A DNA stretch of 38,674 nucleotides from Mediterraneibacter faecis JCM 15917 (GTDB lineage Bacteria > Bacillota > Clostridia > Lachnospirales > Lachnospiraceae). Made by a program: the position numbers and the translations under genes. The stretch covers positions 1 to 38,674 of the forward strand of contig BBDW01000020.1 of the NCBI GenBank assembly GCA_001312505.1. Direction: 5' to 3'. Shown here piece by piece: positions 37,738-38,674 of the stretch. The first letter of the stretch is position 1. Every line of letters starts with the position of its first letter. Below the pieces are notes generated by a model. The model was not told where the DNA came from. It did no database searches and saw nothing but the letters and a program-made list of their open reading frames with translations.

Positions 37738-37935
37738 GTATATCCGGGTGTGGTTTGTCCATTGTTGGAAGATAGAAATTGAGCTAAACTATCATAATCT
37801 GCAAGACAATGCTTATTGTAGGAGCAGCACTATTAGCAGAGGGTGGAATGAGACACTACATGGTGCATTGCACAGTAAGGACAGAACCGTAAATGTTGGA
37901 AACGTGTTAGCAAAACAAAACAGGAGAAAACTACA

Positions 37936-38421
37936 ATGAATGCAACAAATACTTTAAAGAAACTGGGAATCGAGAAAACATTTGAATATATTTATAAAGA
38001 TCCGGATAAAAATATGCCGAAGATCATGGATTGGGCGGATAAATTTGCAGATGGAGAGTTCCCGACACAAAGAGAGATGATCCGTGAAGCGATTACGAAT
38101 CCAGAGCATCCATATTATAATTTTATCCTACATCTGCCTGCAACCTTCACTGCACAGGATGCTGGGCAGCAGAATATGGTCACAAACTGAATCTTACTTA
38201 TGACGAGATTGATGACATTATCTGTCAGGGAAAAAAGCTTGGTGTTTACTTATACATTTACACAGGCGGAGAACCCGGAAAAACTCCGTGAGATGGTTGC
38301 AAAGTCAGGAGCACATTCTACAGACCTTCAGTCTCCGGAAACGGTAGAGCATCTCTGCGCAAAATGCGATCAGTACGCAAAGGACTGGCAGCCGGCAGCA
38401 GACAGGCTTTGGATGCGTTGA
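37936..38421 (+). pseudogene. Internally deleted radical-SAM protein
   Basis: The start reads MNATNTLKKLGIEKTFEYIY and runs to HPYYNFIL, the N-terminus of a radical-SAM family common in Lachnospiraceae. It then jumps, in another frame, to TSACNLHCTGCWAAEYG with the CxxxCxxC cluster motif, continues to YLYIYTGGEP, and jumps again to the C-terminal NPEKLREMVAKSGAHSTD and CAKCDQYAKDW. Two large central deletions are thus present. The second junction, at GGAGAACCCGG, can be read as GEP or ENPE, hinting at recombination in a short shared sequence. GGAG precedes the ATG. The protein cannot be functional. Confidence 0.78.
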
Positions 38422-38529
38422 ATGGAAATATAATAGATGTGGATGATGATGTGAGATGACAGATTGTAGTTTTATCGACTTCAAGAAATGAAAAGAATAT
38501 GCTATACTTATAAGAAAAGAAGAAAGAAC

Positions 38530-38674
38530 GTTACTGTTCACTCCCGTGTCAATCACTCCGCTGATTGACACGGAGGATGCGTGTTTTGACTTGAATGCAT
38601 CTCGCCCCCCCATCGCCAAAGGCGATTTAAAATGGCGAGATGCGTTGCTGGTCGCACATCGTGTGAACAGTAAC
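38530..38674. repeat. 145-bp nested inverted-repeat element at the right end
   Basis: The termini are perfect 12-bp inverted repeats GTTACTGTTCAC / GTGAACAGTAAC. Inside lie an 11-bp perfect stem CCGTGTCAATC / GATTGACACGG (38544-38554 with 38563-38573) and a second stem GCATCTCGCC / GGCGAGATGC (38597-38606 with 38634-38643) that itself encloses ATCGCC / GGCGAT. The whole would fold as a branched cruciform or RNA. No coding frame is present. It looks like a multicopy MITE- or REP-like unit; the window ends exactly at its last base. Confidence 0.8.

Noticed and set aside
37809..37898. Small open frame starting MLIVGAALLAEGG
   Set aside because: It has no ribosome site, only 29 codons and no recognisable family; probably debris of a lost gene.

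Overview
The window looks like chromosomal DNA of a human-gut Lachnospiraceae bacterium (Dorea-like, low GC, Gram-positive). This is judged from strong AGGAGG ribosome sites, sigma-A promoters, lipoprotein signal peptides, a chorismate mutase-shikimate kinase fusion, and above all a C-glycoside-cleaving cluster of the dgpABC type, which I know from the puerarin-degrading gut strain PUE. No rRNA, tRNA, CRISPR array or intact mobile element was seen. The right end stops exactly at the end of a palindromic repeat, as contig ends often do.

Layout. (1) 1-3.4 kb: a decayed ABC exporter, a TetR repressor with a palindromic operator, and a divergent two-domain flavin/Fe-S reductase of the enoate-reductase/Bai type. 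(2) 3.6-17.0 kb: the main system. A Gfo/Idh oxidoreductase (DgpA), the two C-deglycosidase subunits (DgpB, DgpC) and a GPH-type sugar transporter form one operon. An AraC-GH39 fusion regulator follows. A second operon then holds another Gfo/Idh oxidoreductase, another TIM-barrel isomerase-like enzyme, a ROK sugar kinase and a galactose/glucose-type ABC importer (binding protein, ATPase, permease). Read together: a C-glycoside is imported, its sugar is oxidised at C3, the C-C bond is cleaved, and the released sugar is reduced and phosphorylated. (3) 17.1-21.2 kb: redox and regulation, with AraC and thioredoxin remnants, a CoA-disulfide-reductase-rhodanese fusion, a Crp/Fnr regulator, and a DUF134-NifX fusion sharing a divergent, operator-bearing promoter. 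(4) 21.3-25.1 kb: aroE, chorismate mutase-shikimate kinase, a GMP synthase lacking its glutaminase domain, and an aldo/keto reductase. (5) 25.2-33.4 kb: an ADP-forming acyl-CoA synthetase subunit with a tandem Lrp-like regulator, a TetR, a DUF7916 TIM barrel, an EamA transporter, an AI-2E-type permease, a DUF4349 lipoprotein and a small CxxC protein. (6) 33.5-38.7 kb: a chimeric gene remnant, an ECF sigma-membrane protein-ABC transporter operon, IS66 and radical-SAM remnants, and a 145-bp nested inverted repeat.

A caution applies to the whole window. G or C runs of exactly seven are hugely over-represented (27 by my count, about one expected), and most sit where protein families need four. 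Many genes also carry single-base losses in other runs. I therefore treat most frameshifts as probable homopolymer-length errors and annotate the gene across them. Genes with large internal deletions are called pseudogenes.
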